Source: Streptomyces sp. NBC_00223 | GTDB taxonomy: Bacteria > Actinomycetota > Actinomycetes > Streptomycetales > Streptomycetaceae | Length of the DNA stretch: 64,000 bases | Direction of reading: 5' to 3' | Assembly (NCBI RefSeq): GCF_036199905.1 | Contig: NZ_CP108109.1 | Coordinates: forward strand, 2,170,001-2,234,000 | Shown: positions 35,120 through 44,020 of the stretch, piece after piece | Layout of the letters: each line of letters starts with the position of its first letter | How positions within the stretch are numbered: position 1 is the first letter of the stretch | Program-made: the position numbers and the translations under genes | Notes under the pieces: model-generated | The model's input: only the letters and a program-made list of their open reading frames with translations | The model's database searches: none | Told to the model about the DNA's origin: nothing

Positions 35120-35365
35120 ATGACCGCGCCCCTGACCTGGCAGAAGTCCACGTACTCCAACGAAGGGGGGGACTGCCTCGAACTGGCCGCACACGGGGGC
35201 GCGGTTCTCCTCCGGGAGAGCGACAACCCCGCGATCGTCCTGACCACGACCCGCAAGGATCTGGCGCGGTTCCTTCAGTTCCTCAAGGGGGGACCCACCG
35301 CGCACGCGAGGGCCGTAGCCGCCGGACACGCCAACTCCGGCGCGTCCGGGGGCAGGCGTGCCTGA
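35120..35365 (+). CDS. DUF397 small protein
   Basis: Protein of 81 residues: WQKSTYSNEGGDCLELA, then LLRESDNPAIVLTTTRKDLARFLQFLKGG, the usual DUF397 layout, with a longer Gly/Ala tail. Co-transcribed with the XRE-DUF5753 gene, whose activity such proteins are thought to counteract. Confidence 0.85.
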   Translation: MTAPLTWQKSTYSNEGGDCLELAAHGGAVLLRESDNPAIVLTTTRKDLARFLQFLKGGPTAHARAVAAGHANSGASGGRRA

Positions 35366-35383
35366 CGTCACGGCGGACACGCG

Positions 35384-35827
35384 TCAGCCGACGTGCAGCA
35401 GCTCCCGGGTCATGTCCCGGTAGCGGGTGAGCACGACCCGCAGCTCCTCGGTGCCGGTACGGGTCCCGTTGTCCTCGTGCCAGCTCCCGCGCAGCGCCTC
35501 GCGCCGCTCCTCCAGCAGCCGGGTCAGCCGCCGGGCGGTCTCGTCCAGTACGGCGTCGGCCTCGCGCACGGCGCGGCGCGGGTCGTCCACGAAGCCGCCG
35601 ACCGCGCGATCCATGCGGCGTTGCAGGCGGTCGATCTCGTCCGCGCCGGAGGGGTCCGGCGCGGCGGGGGTCTCGGGTACGGGCGGCCGCGGGGGTTCCT
35701 GCGGGATCGCCTTCGGCGTGGGCTGGGCCGGTTGGTGCTCCGGCCGGTCCGGCCTTCCGGCGGGGGCGTCCGGGGGCGCCGGCTCGGTACGCGAATCGCC
35801 CTCTGTACGGCTGCGGTTGAAGCTCAT
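35384..35827 (-). CDS. hypothetical protein with Pro-rich N terminus and helical C terminus
   Basis: Protein of 147 residues. Residues 1-60 are Pro/Arg/Glu-rich and disordered. The rest is charged and helical (RAVREADAVLDETARRLTRLLEERREAL). The segment FVDDPRRAVREADAVLDE is shared with FVDEPGAALTEADRLVGAL in the upstream gene, so the two proteins contain a related module. Distal gene of a two-gene operon. Confidence 0.7.
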   Translation of the reverse strand: MSFNRSRTEGDSRTEPAPPDAPAGRPDRPEHQPAQPTPKAIPQEPPRPPVPETPAAPDPSGADEIDRLQRRMDRAVGGFVDDPRRAVREADAVLDETARRLTRLLEERREALRGSWHEDNGTRTGTEELRVVLTRYRDMTRELLHVG

Positions 35828-35858
35828 CGTCTTCGTCTCCTCGTCGGGCTCGGGTGAG

Positions 35859-36545
35859 TTACAGGTGCTCGCTGCGGTCCTTGCGGGTGCCTCCGGTGAG
35901 CGCGGCGAAACGGTCCGCGAGCGGGCGGCGCGTATCGCCTGTCGGCGTCGCTTCTTCTTCCGGCGTCACGTCCTCCGGCGTCACGTCCTCCGACATCCGC
36001 TCGGGCTTCTCGGGTGCGTCGCCCAGGAGTTCGTCGAAGAGTTCGCGTGCGCCGATCAGCGCCTGGCGCTGGTCCTCCGTGGCGCTGCCGTCGTCGAGGC
36101 CGTTCCCGGTCGTCTCGTGGGCCTGCCGGTAGCCCTGGACCTGGTGCGGGTGGTGCACCGAGAGCGCGTCGAAGTGCTCGGACGACTCCCGTCCGGGGTA
36201 ACCCCGTTCAGCCGCCAGAGCGCCGACCAGACGGTCCGCCTCCGTCAGCGCGGCGCCGGGCTCGTCGACGAACCTCGCCTGCGTTCGCGTCCACCGGGCC
36301 TCGTACGCTTCGCGCTCCCGCGCGGTCAGGGGGTGGGGGTCGAGGTCGCCGTAGCGCTCGACGCGCTCGGCCAACTCGTGCCGGGTCGCCTTGACGTCGC
36401 CCTCGTGCCGGGCGAGCGTGCGGTCGTATTCGGGCCCGAACTTTCTCTTCAACCCGACGTGGCCGCCGCGTCGTTGCGCCGTCAAGGTCGCGATCGCGGC
36501 GGCGATCACGACCAGGGCGACGATGATGATTGCGGTTGTGGACAT
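35859..36545 (-). CDS. single-pass membrane protein with helical cytoplasmic domain
   Basis: Protein of 228 residues. The N-terminal segment IIIVALVVIAAAIATL (residues 6-21) is one membrane helix. A charged helical domain with RKFGPEYDRTLARHEGD and the FVDEPGAALTEADRL module follows, then an acidic repeat EDVTPEDVTPEE near the C terminus. The ATG has an excellent AGGAGG site. Frequent in streptomycetes; function unknown. Confidence 0.78.
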   Translation of the reverse strand: MSTTAIIIVALVVIAAAIATLTAQRRGGHVGLKRKFGPEYDRTLARHEGDVKATRHELAERVERYGDLDPHPLTAREREAYEARWTRTQARFVDEPGAALTEADRLVGALAAERGYPGRESSEHFDALSVHHPHQVQGYRQAHETTGNGLDDGSATEDQRQALIGARELFDELLGDAPEKPERMSEDVTPEDVTPEEEATPTGDTRRPLADRFAALTGGTRKDRSEHL

Positions 36546-36906
36546 GGGATCCTCCTGCCTCTCCACTCCCTCCGTCGACTTGCCCCCATCCCACCCCCCA
36601 AACGTCCCCTGCGCGGGAAGCGCCCACTTGCCGTGGGGGGGTGACGGGGAGTTGCCCCGACGCCCCCGGCAACGTGCACGTCCGTGGCGGGGGTGTTTCC
36701 CGCCCGCGCCACCCGTGCAGCATCGATTCCGTCTGCGGGTCTTCCTGTGGGGCCGGGTCGCCGTCGGCGGCTGTCGGTTCGTACGGGTGGCCAACTGGCA
36801 GGTCGAGACAAGCTGGGCGCTTCTCCGGTCGGACGTTTTTCACCACCCCCCGCGACCGTTCGCCGCCAACCGGGCCGGAGGGGACGGGGAGGAGGTGTCC
36901 CCGCAG

Positions 36907-36956
36907 AAATGCGCAAACTCCCGTTACGCAACCTGGGAAACGTCGCTTGCGCATTT
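36907..36956. repeat. 10-bp inverted repeat around a 30-nt loop
   Basis: AAATGCGCAA (36907-36916) pairs with TTGCGCATTT (36947-36956). The loop contains TACGCAAC, related to the arms. It lies in a gene-free 626-bp spacer (36546-37171) that otherwise shows only GC-rich sequence. Confidence 0.6.
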
Positions 36957-37020
36957 TGAGGAGTCGCCTCCGGACTGGCCCCGCAACCGCCCACAGGTTG
37001 CACCCGCAGACGACGACGCA

Positions 37021-37143
37021 CCCGCACGGGTGGGCGGGCGGGAACGAAAAGCCCGCACCCGGACGGACCCGCACCCGGCGAACCGGGCGAACCGCAGACG
37101 GAGTCGGCCCCGCACGGGTGGGCGGGCGGGAAACAAAAAGCCC
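37021..37143. repeat. 33-bp direct repeat, two copies
   Basis: CGCACGGGTGGGCGGGCGGG followed by an A-rich stretch and GCCC occurs at about 37024-37054 and 37111-37143, 88 bp apart. The second copy ends 29 bp before the stop of the MFS-MarR gene, so a termination role for that gene is possible. Confidence 0.6.
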
Positions 37144-37171
37144 CCACGCCAGTGGGCGTGCAGGCCGCACG

Positions 37172-39223
37172 CTAAGGCCCCACCGTCCCCGGCCCAAAGC
37201 GCCGCTCGGGCCGATCCGTCTCCCCCCCACTGAGCTCCACACTCAACCTCCGCACCAACTCCGCCAGCTCCGCGTGCAACGCGGGATCCCAGTCCCCGAG
37301 CAACCCCGCCAGCACCGACCGCCTCGCCTCCGCCAGCCGCCGCGCCATCGCATGGCCCGACTCCGTCAGGACCAGCGGATTGCCCTCGCGGCGCCCGTAG
37401 CCGCGGGTCTCGACCTCCTCCGCCGCGCCCTCGATGACCTCGCACGGCACCGTGGAGTGCCGGGCGAGTTCGACCGGATCGATCTCCCCCTCACGGGAGA
37501 GCCGCAGCAGCAGCCAGCTCGTCGCGGGGTGGATGTCCACCTCGGCCATCTTGGTGATCCGCACATAGAGGTCCCGCCGGGCCTCCCTGCTGCCCAGGAC
37601 GGACAGACAGCGCGCGATCTCGTCGAGCGAGGAGCGTTCCACCGGGTTCGTGCCGAAGGTCTCGCTCGCGTCGGGCACCGTGACCGAGCCGCGCAGCGGC
37701 ACCTCCTTGAGGAACCAGGAGACGGCGAAGGCGACCAGTGCCACCGGTACGGCCCACAGGAAGACCGTGGTGATGGCGAGCGAGTACGCGTGCAGGACGG
37801 GCGTCTTGACGGCGGCCGGCAGCCGAGCGATGGCCGTCGGGTCGGCCTGGAGCCGCGCCGGGTCGATGCCGGCCGGCAGCTTCACCCCGCGCAGGGCCGA
37901 GGTCAGCCGGTTCACGAGCTGGTTGGTGAAGATCGTGCCGAACACCGAGACACCGAAGGACGCGCCGATGGAACGGAAGAAGGTCGCGCCCGAGGTCGCG
38001 GAGCCCAGGTCCTCGTAGCCGACGGAATTCTGCACGGCCAGCACCAGCACCTGCATCACCAGGCCGAGACCGAGGCCGAAGACCAGGAAGTACAGGCTCA
38101 TCACCAAGGTGGACGTGGTCTCGTCGAGCCGGTGCAGAAGCAGCAGACCGATGGTGGTGACCCCGGTGCCGACGATCGGGAAGACCTTGTAACGGCCGGT
38201 GTGGCTGACGATCTGCCCGGAGCCGGTGGACGAGATCAGCAGGCCGATCACCATCGGGATCATGTGCACGCCGGACAGCGTCGGCGAATAGCCGTGCACG
38301 ACCTGGAGGAACGTCGGCAGATACGTCATCGCGCCGAACATCGCGAAGCCGATGACGAAGGAGATCACCGAGCAGAGCACGAACGTACGGATGCCGAAGA
38401 GCCGCGGCGGCAGCACCGGTTCCTGCGCCCGCCGCTCGATCAGCACGAAGATCCCGATCAGGACGATTCCCGCCACGGCCAGCCCGATGATGCCGGGCGA
38501 CGACCACGGCCAGGTGTGGCCGCCGAGCGAGGTCATCAGCACCAGGCAGGTCGCGGCCGCGGCGACCACCACCATGCCCGGGTAGTCGATCCGGTGGGTG
38601 GTACGGCGGGCCGGGATGTGCAGCACGGCCGCGATGACGCCGAGCGCGACGACGCCGATCGGCAGGTTGATGTAGAACACCCAGCGCCAGGAGAGCTGTT
38701 CGGTGAACACCCCGCCGAGCAGCGGCCCGAGGACGCTCGCCGCGCCGAACACCCCGCCGAACACGCCCTGGTAGCGGCCCCGTTCGCGCGGCGGCACGAT
38801 GTCGCCGACGATAGCCATGGACAGCACGATCAACCCGCCGCCGCCCAGGCCCTGGAGGGCGCGGAAGGCGATCAACTCGGCCATGCTCTGGGAGATTCCG
38901 CACAGCGCGGAGCCGATCAGGAAGAGCACGATGACCATTTGGAACAGCCGCTTGCGGCCGTACATGTCGCCGAGCTTGCCCCACAGCGGAGTTGCGGCGG
39001 TGGACGCGAGCAGGTAGGCGGTCACCACCCAGGACAGGTGGTCGATGCCGCCGAGTTCGCTGACGATGGTGGGCAGCGCGGTGGACACGATGGTCTGGTC
39101 GAGAGCGGCCAGCAACAGACCGAGCGCCAGCGCGGCGATCGCGATACGCACCGAGCGCCGGTCCTGATGCTCGCCCGGTTCTGCCGCCGCCGGGCCCTCG
39201 GTGGCGGTGGTGTCCTGGGCCAT
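37172..39223 (-). CDS. DHA2-type MFS exporter fused to a MarR-like domain
   Basis: Protein of 683 residues. Residues 25-510 form a 14-helix DHA2 transporter (LAALDQTIVSTALPTI in TM1, GKLGDMYGRKRLF in the loop between TM2 and TM3, GVFGAASVLGPLLGGVF as motif C). Residues about 540-670 (LYVRITKMAEVDIHPATSWLL...ARRLAEARRSVLAGLL) look like a MarR winged helix facing the cytoplasm. Homologues with this extension occur in streptomycetes. The start ATG lies 174 bp from the divergent 39398 gene. Exports a toxic compound; the role of the soluble domain is unknown. Confidence 0.85.
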   Translation of the reverse strand: MAQDTTATEGPAAAEPGEHQDRRSVRIAIAALALGLLLAALDQTIVSTALPTIVSELGGIDHLSWVVTAYLLASTAATPLWGKLGDMYGRKRLFQMVIVLFLIGSALCGISQSMAELIAFRALQGLGGGGLIVLSMAIVGDIVPPRERGRYQGVFGGVFGAASVLGPLLGGVFTEQLSWRWVFYINLPIGVVALGVIAAVLHIPARRTTHRIDYPGMVVVAAAATCLVLMTSLGGHTWPWSSPGIIGLAVAGIVLIGIFVLIERRAQEPVLPPRLFGIRTFVLCSVISFVIGFAMFGAMTYLPTFLQVVHGYSPTLSGVHMIPMVIGLLISSTGSGQIVSHTGRYKVFPIVGTGVTTIGLLLLHRLDETTSTLVMSLYFLVFGLGLGLVMQVLVLAVQNSVGYEDLGSATSGATFFRSIGASFGVSVFGTIFTNQLVNRLTSALRGVKLPAGIDPARLQADPTAIARLPAAVKTPVLHAYSLAITTVFLWAVPVALVAFAVSWFLKEVPLRGSVTVPDASETFGTNPVERSSLDEIARCLSVLGSREARRDLYVRITKMAEVDIHPATSWLLLRLSREGEIDPVELARHSTVPCEVIEGAAEEVETRGYGRREGNPLVLTESGHAMARRLAEARRSVLAGLLGDWDPALHAELAELVRRLSVELSGGETDRPERRFGPGTVGP

Positions 39224-39397
39224 GAAACGGCTCCTCCCGTCATCCCCCGACGGTCAGCACTTCATATTCGCACTGTTTGTACGGTTATGGCCTGCCATGC
39301 TCCGCCACCGGTACGGACCATGGGTGTGCGGACGCGGGAGAGATCGGCATAATCGCCCTGTCGTTGCGAACGCGCGAACGACGGGGAGGGGAACCCA

Positions 39398-40618
39398 GTG
39401 GCGCCGCAGCAGCAGCCGGAACAGCCGGCCGAGCCGAATGTGCTCGGTGGCGGTGCCATCGCGCATGCCGCCACCGGCCGGAGCACCGTCGACCCGAACG
39501 GCCCCGTCGAGCATCCCGCCGTCGGCCAGGGCGTCGCCGCCGAGCCCGCCGTCGCCCAGGGACCGACCACGACTGTCCAGGGACCGACCATGACCCCCGA
39601 GGCGCCGACCGTGCCCGCACAGGCCCCCGCGCAGTCCCCCGCCCAGGCCCCCGAGCCGTCCCCCGCGACGGACGAGGACACCGGGACCGGCGAGATACGC
39701 GCCGCCGAGCGTTCGGCCGAGCGGGCCGCCGCGGTCGCGGCGGCCGAGGGCTTCCACCCGCTGCGCATCCGCCCGTACGTGGCCGAGCCCGACGGTTCGC
39801 CGGGCGAGACGACCGTACGGCCGCTGCTCGCCGACGACGCCGGCGGTCCCGCCACCGCGGATCTCGGCCTGTTCCCCGCGCTCTACTCGGGCCTGGAGTA
39901 CGCGCAGGACAAGCCGGCCCCGGCCTACGCCGAGCCGGGCACCGGACACGGCAGGCACCGGCGGCGCAAGCGCGGCATCGTGGTGGCCGCGGCGGCGGTC
40001 GCGGCCTCCGCGCTGGCCGCGGGCGCGGTGGCCGTCACCGGGCAGATGGCCGGGCACGAGCAGGACACCACCGACCTGGCGCTGCCCGACCAGGGCACGG
40101 CGATGCCGGACGTGACGCTGCCGACGGACGCGGCCCTGGCGACCTCGACGATGGCGCCCCCGATGACCCACCGGGCCGCCCCCACCGCGACGGCGACCAC
40201 GGCCGGTCCCACGGCCACGCCCAGCGGGACCCCCACGGTCTCCACGCCGGTCTCGGTCCCGCCGAACACTCCGGCCTCCGCGATTCCCCCGCCCTCCGCG
40301 GGCACCCCGGCCGCCGCGATCCCCCCGCCGCCGCCCCCGGCCTCCGCCCCGACGCCGACCACCACGCCGGAGCCGCCGGTCGCCCCGATGACGGCGAGTC
40401 TCCGGATCGGCGACACCGGACCCGCGGTCGTCGACCTCCAGCAGCGGCTGAGCCAGGTGCTCTGGTACTACGACAAGCCCGCGAACGGGGTCTTCGACCG
40501 CGAGGTCCAGGCGGCCGTGGCGACGTTCCAGGTCTGGTACGGCGTCCAGGGCGACCCCAGCGGTGTCTACGGCCCGCACACCCGTACGGTGCTGGAGCGC
40601 CAGGGCTCCTGGCGCTGA
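39398..40618 (+). CDS. membrane-anchored peptidoglycan-binding protein
   Basis: Protein of 406 residues from a GTG. A long disordered, Pro/Ala-rich cytoplasmic part is followed by one membrane segment (GIVVAAAAVAASALAAGAVAV, around residue 195), a Pro/Thr-rich extracellular linker and a C-terminal PG_binding_1 domain (LRIGDTGPAVVDLQQRL...GVFDREVQAAVATFQ). Probably tethers or senses cell wall. Divergent from the MFS-MarR gene. Confidence 0.8.
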   Translation: MAPQQQPEQPAEPNVLGGGAIAHAATGRSTVDPNGPVEHPAVGQGVAAEPAVAQGPTTTVQGPTMTPEAPTVPAQAPAQSPAQAPEPSPATDEDTGTGEIRAAERSAERAAAVAAAEGFHPLRIRPYVAEPDGSPGETTVRPLLADDAGGPATADLGLFPALYSGLEYAQDKPAPAYAEPGTGHGRHRRRKRGIVVAAAAVAASALAAGAVAVTGQMAGHEQDTTDLALPDQGTAMPDVTLPTDAALATSTMAPPMTHRAAPTATATTAGPTATPSGTPTVSTPVSVPPNTPASAIPPPSAGTPAAAIPPPPPPASAPTPTTTPEPPVAPMTASLRIGDTGPAVVDLQQRLSQVLWYYDKPANGVFDREVQAAVATFQVWYGVQGDPSGVYGPHTRTVLERQGSWR

Positions 40619-40655
40619 ACCTTCCGGATCTTCCGGATCCTCCGGCGCCCGGGCC

Positions 40656-41225
40656 CTACGGCTCCGTCACGACGTACTGCAACAGCCCCCACGTGAAGTG
40701 GGCGACGACCCGTCGGCCCGATTCCGGGTCGGTCAGCGCCAACCGGGCCCTGGTCGGGGCGTCGGCGGGCAGCGGGGCCGCCGGGGGGAACGCGCGGGCG
40801 GCGTCGTCCACCGTGCACGACCAGGGGGTCAGGTCGGCGGCCGTACGCAGGGCGGGCGCGGGGGCACCGGGGGCGCGGACCAGCCACTCGTTCCAGATCG
40901 CGGCCCCGGCGCCGGGCGCGCACAGGACTTCGAACCTCAGCTCGGGCCAGAGCGGCACGGGCCACAGCAGGGCCCGGCAGGTCAGGTCGCCGAGGCGCTG
41001 CTCCCGCTCGGACTCGGGCGGGCCGAGGACCGTACGGTAGCGGCGTTCGCCGCCGGGGAAGGTACGGGAGTGCAGGCGCGCCTGCCAGCGGCGGTGGGCG
41101 TCCCTGAGGTCGGCGTGGGTCGCGCCCAGCGCCCGGAGGGCGTCTTCGACCAGGCCCGGCTGGTGGTCCGCCATGCGGCGCAGCAGAACGAGCTGGAAGT
41201 GGGCGGGCCCGAAAGGTGTGGCCAT
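40656..41225 (-). CDS. hypothetical 189-residue protein
   Basis: Soluble protein starting MATPFGPAHFQLVLL at the ATG 41225. Notable segments are FPGGERRYRTVLGPPESEREQRLGDLTCRALLWPVPLWPELRFEV and the end RRVVAHFTWGLLQYVVTEP. No metal or nucleotide motif is visible. The family is not recognised. Confidence 0.6.
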   Translation of the reverse strand: MATPFGPAHFQLVLLRRMADHQPGLVEDALRALGATHADLRDAHRRWQARLHSRTFPGGERRYRTVLGPPESEREQRLGDLTCRALLWPVPLWPELRFEVLCAPGAGAAIWNEWLVRAPGAPAPALRTAADLTPWSCTVDDAARAFPPAAPLPADAPTRARLALTDPESGRRVVAHFTWGLLQYVVTEP

Positions 41226-41356
41226 GCGCGCGAGATTACGTCGCCGACCCGGCCGGTGTTCCCTCCGCTTCGCCTTCCCGCCACCCGCCCGTGCGCGAAC
41301 CGTCACCCGGAGGGGGCTGGCGCGGGACGTAACGGATTTGTATAGTGGAGAAACAA

Positions 41357-41398
41357 AGTGGCTCCGCCCGTCTTCCCTGACCGACGGGCGGGGCCACT
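41357..41398. promoter_or_regulatory. 16-bp hairpin in the leader of the HAD gene
   Basis: AGTGGCTCCGCCCGTC pairs with GACGGGCGGGGCCACT (15 of 16 positions) around a 10-nt loop, ending 25 nt before the HAD start codon and upstream of its AAGGAG site. It may be a 5'-UTR structure or the end of an upstream transcript. Confidence 0.6.
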
Positions 41399-41423
41399 GA
41401 GTACGTTCACCGTAAGGAGCACC

Positions 41424-42089
41424 ATGCCGTCCCTCCCGCCCGCACGCCTGAGCGCGAGCGCCCTGCTGCTCGACATGGACGGCACCCTCGTCAACTCCGA
41501 CGCGGTCGTCGAGCGCTGCTGGACCCGCTGGGCCGAGCGCCACGGCCTCGCGCCCGCCGCCGTGCTGAAGGTCGTGCACGGCAGGCAGGGCCACGCCACG
41601 ATGGCCGCCCTCCTCCCGCAGCGCCCGATGGCGGAGAACCACGCGGAGAACGCGCTGATGCTCGCCGAGGAGACCGCCGACATCGAAGGCGTCGTCCCCG
41701 TACCCGGCGCCCCCGCCTTCCTCGCCGCCCTGCAAGGGCACCCGCACGCGCTGGTGACCTCCGCGAGCGAGGGGCTGGCCGTGACCCGGATGCGCGCCGC
41801 CGGGCTGCCGCTGCCGTCCGTGCTGGTGACCGCCGAGCGGGTCAGCGCGAGCAAGCCCGACCCCGAGGGCTTCCTCAAGGGCGCCGCCGAGCTGGGCTTC
41901 GCCCCCGAACAGTGCCTGGTCTTCGAGGACGCCGAGGTCGGTATCGCCGCCGCCAGGGCCGCCGGGATGCGGGTGATCGGCGTCGGCCCCCGCGCCGCCG
42001 CGCACGGCCCGACCGCGCACGTCGACTCCCTGGAGCAGGTACGGGTGGAGGCCGCCCCGGAAGGCGGCCTCCTCGTCACGATCGGCTGA
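41424..42089 (+). CDS. HAD-family sugar-phosphatase
   Basis: Protein of 221 residues. Nucleophile LLLDMDGTLVNSD (residues 15-27), motif II ALVTSASEG, motif III KPDPEGF and motif IV VFEDAEVGIAAARAAGM, as in the beta-phosphoglucomutase/sugar-phosphatase branch. ATG preceded by AAGGAG. Converges with the manganese exporter 28 bp downstream. Confidence 0.87.
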   Translation: MPSLPPARLSASALLLDMDGTLVNSDAVVERCWTRWAERHGLAPAAVLKVVHGRQGHATMAALLPQRPMAENHAENALMLAEETADIEGVVPVPGAPAFLAALQGHPHALVTSASEGLAVTRMRAAGLPLPSVLVTAERVSASKPDPEGFLKGAAELGFAPEQCLVFEDAEVGIAAARAAGMRVIGVGPRAAAHGPTAHVDSLEQVRVEAAPEGGLLVTIG

Positions 42090-42117
42090 CCGGGGGCCGC
42101 AGCCCCCGTGGCGCGCC

Positions 42118-42699
42118 TCAGCCCGCCGCGGCCTCGTACAGGCTGAACCCGGCCAGTACGACCATCACCGCCGCCGCGACCTTCGTGATCAGCCGCAACG
42201 GCACCCGCTTCATCAGCAGCTGCCCGCCGAAGATGCCCAGCGCCCCGACCGCCCACAGGCCCAGGACCGCGCCGATGCCGACCGAGATCGGGTTGTCGTA
42301 ACGGGCGGCCAGGTTCGCGGTCATGATCTGGGTCAGATCGCCGAACTCGGCGACCAGGATCAGCATGAAGCCCGTTCCCGCGACCTTCCAGAAGCTCTGG
42401 TCGGCGGGGGCCCGTACCTTCTCGTCCTCGTCGCCCTTGGCCAGCAGCAGCATCACCGCGCCCGCCAGGAAGAGCACGCCCACCACCCCCTGCACCCAGC
42501 GGTGCGGGAGCAGGGTGAGCAGGCTGCCCGCGGCGATGGCGAGCGCGACATGGACGGCGAAGGCGGCCGCGACCCCGCAGAAGACGTAGGACGCGCGGTA
42601 GCGGGTGCCGAGCATGAGCCCGGCCAGGGCGGTCTTGTCGGGGAGTTCGGCCAGGAAGATCACGCCGAAGACGACGGCTGTGACGGTGATGCTGAACAC
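42118..42699 (-). CDS. TMEM165/GDT1-family manganese exporter
   Basis: Membrane protein of 193 residues with six hydrophobic segments and the two signature motifs of the UPF0016 family: LAELPDKTAL (about residues 15-24) and VAEFGDLTQI. A charged loop (AKGDEDEKVRAPAD) separates the halves. The GTG at 42699 follows GAGGAACCC. The manganese riboswitch just upstream supports a role in Mn2+ export. Confidence 0.88.
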   Translation of the reverse strand: MFSITVTAVVFGVIFLAELPDKTALAGLMLGTRYRASYVFCGVAAAFAVHVALAIAAGSLLTLLPHRWVQGVVGVLFLAGAVMLLLAKGDEDEKVRAPADQSFWKVAGTGFMLILVAEFGDLTQIMTANLAARYDNPISVGIGAVLGLWAVGALGIFGGQLLMKRVPLRLITKVAAAVMVVLAGFSLYEAAAG

Positions 42700-42769
42700 G
42701 GAAGGGTTCCTCGTTCGGTCGGGGCAGCCGTACCGGGAGGACCACAAGGAGGAGCGGGGGTCGCTTCGG

Positions 42770-42915
42770 CACGGCAGCGTCTGGACACTGCGGCCGAAGG
42801 TCTCGCTGGCGGGTGTACGCGAGGTACACCGCCTCCGGGCGCCGGCCCGGCCGTTCTCGCGAACGATCCGGGCAGTATGTCGACGGTCCGGCGAAGAGCT
42901 ACTCCCCTTCTGCTG
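42770..42915 (-). promoter_or_regulatory. yybP-ykoY manganese riboswitch
   Basis: The minus-strand RNA begins with AAGGGGAGTAGC (42909-42898), the conserved 5' block of yybP-ykoY. About 90 nt later comes CGAGACCTTCGGCC (42806-42793), the second conserved block, after a GGCGGTGTAC hairpin. The leader precedes a manganese exporter of a family commonly governed by this class. The 3' boundary and expression platform are not resolved. Confidence 0.82.
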
Positions 42916-42946
42916 CCCGTCACTCTACCGGAGGCATCGGACCGGG

Positions 42947-43717
42947 CTACGTCGTCCGGGTGATCCGGCCACGGGCGACCAGTTCGAGCACCACGGACAC
43001 CGACACCGCCTGGACGGCCATCAGCGCGATGAGCACGAAGAACTGCACGGCCCCGGCCGTGATCGGGCTCGCCCCGCCGAGCAGCATGCCGACGAAGGCG
43101 CCCGGCAGTGTGACCAGCCCCACCGTCCTGGTCTGGTCGAGCCCCGGGATCAGCGCGCCGGACGCCGCGGGCCGGGCGATCTCCATCCGCGCGTCCCGGT
43201 CGGTGAAGCCGAGCGCCATCGCGGCCTCGACCTCCCCCGCCCGCCCGGCCAGCTCCTCCAGGGCCCGGCGCCCGCCGAGCACGGTCGCGGTCAGCCCGCC
43301 GCCGATGAGGATGCCGGCGACCGGGATCAGCGCGATCCCGTTCACCGGCACCAGACCGGTCAGCACCAGCAGCGCCACCACCGGCAGCGCGCCCGCCCCG
43401 ACCGGTACGGCCACCCACCGCCAGGTGGCGTTGCGGGTGATCCGGCGGCCCGCGGTCCAGGACGCGACGCCGTACATGAGGGCCACGAAGCCCAGCAGGG
43501 CCGCCTGGTGGCGCACGACCCAGCCGATGAGCGCGGAGACCGCGGCGAGTTGTACGGCGGCCCGGACACCGGCGGTGGCGATGCCGCGGGCGTACTTCTC
43601 GTGCGTGTCGGCGAGCCGGGCGTACGCGGCGATCCCGGTCCCCGCGACCAGCAGCACCGCCAGGACGACTCCCAGCGTGCGGTCGACGGGCAGCAGGGAG
43701 GCGGACGCGACGGGCAC
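42947..43717 (-). CDS. FetB-like (UPF0014) ABC permease
   Basis: Protein of 256 residues with about seven membrane segments. FALMYG/ASWTAGRRITRNA and the MALGFTDRDARMEIARPA segment match the FetB/YbbM family, which pairs with an ATPase for iron or metal export. No ATPase gene is adjacent. The stop lies 32 bp before the riboswitch of the next gene, so read-through is possible. Confidence 0.82.
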   Translation of the reverse strand: MPVASASLLPVDRTLGVVLAVLLVAGTGIAAYARLADTHEKYARGIATAGVRAAVQLAAVSALIGWVVRHQAALLGFVALMYGVASWTAGRRITRNATWRWVAVPVGAGALPVVALLVLTGLVPVNGIALIPVAGILIGGGLTATVLGGRRALEELAGRAGEVEAAMALGFTDRDARMEIARPAASGALIPGLDQTRTVGLVTLPGAFVGMLLGGASPITAGAVQFFVLIALMAVQAVSVSVVLELVARGRITRTT

Positions 43718-44020
43718 GGCGCCACTCTAGGCGGGCGGTCGTGGGGGCCGAACCGCCCTGGACAAAGGGATGCTGAACCGTTTCCGTTGATCTATTCCCG
43801 CCGTAATGACGCCGTGATTGTCTAGTAGGTCACGTCTCCCCGACGGAACCGAAGGTCATCACTGGCGTACGCTGTACGGCTGAAGGTGAATCAAGTTCCG
43901 GCGCTGTTGACGCGGCCTCGCCGGACGGCTTTCGGGCACTCCGCGAAGGGCTTCTGAGCAGCACGGCACGGCGAACCACGGCACGACTCGGGCAGGACCG
44001 GCGAAGGGCGGGAAGGCGAA
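43718..44020. other. intergenic region, no gene seen
   Basis: A divergent spacer of about 300 bp with a less GC-rich segment (43770-43830) that probably holds promoters for the FetB-like permease and the DedA gene. No repeat or hairpin stands out. Confidence 0.4.

Noticed and set aside
36530-39352. Plus-strand frame of 940 codons opposite the MFS-MarR gene
   Set aside because: Shadow of the transporter; its His/Asp/Gln-rich sequence is typical of antisense to membrane proteins.
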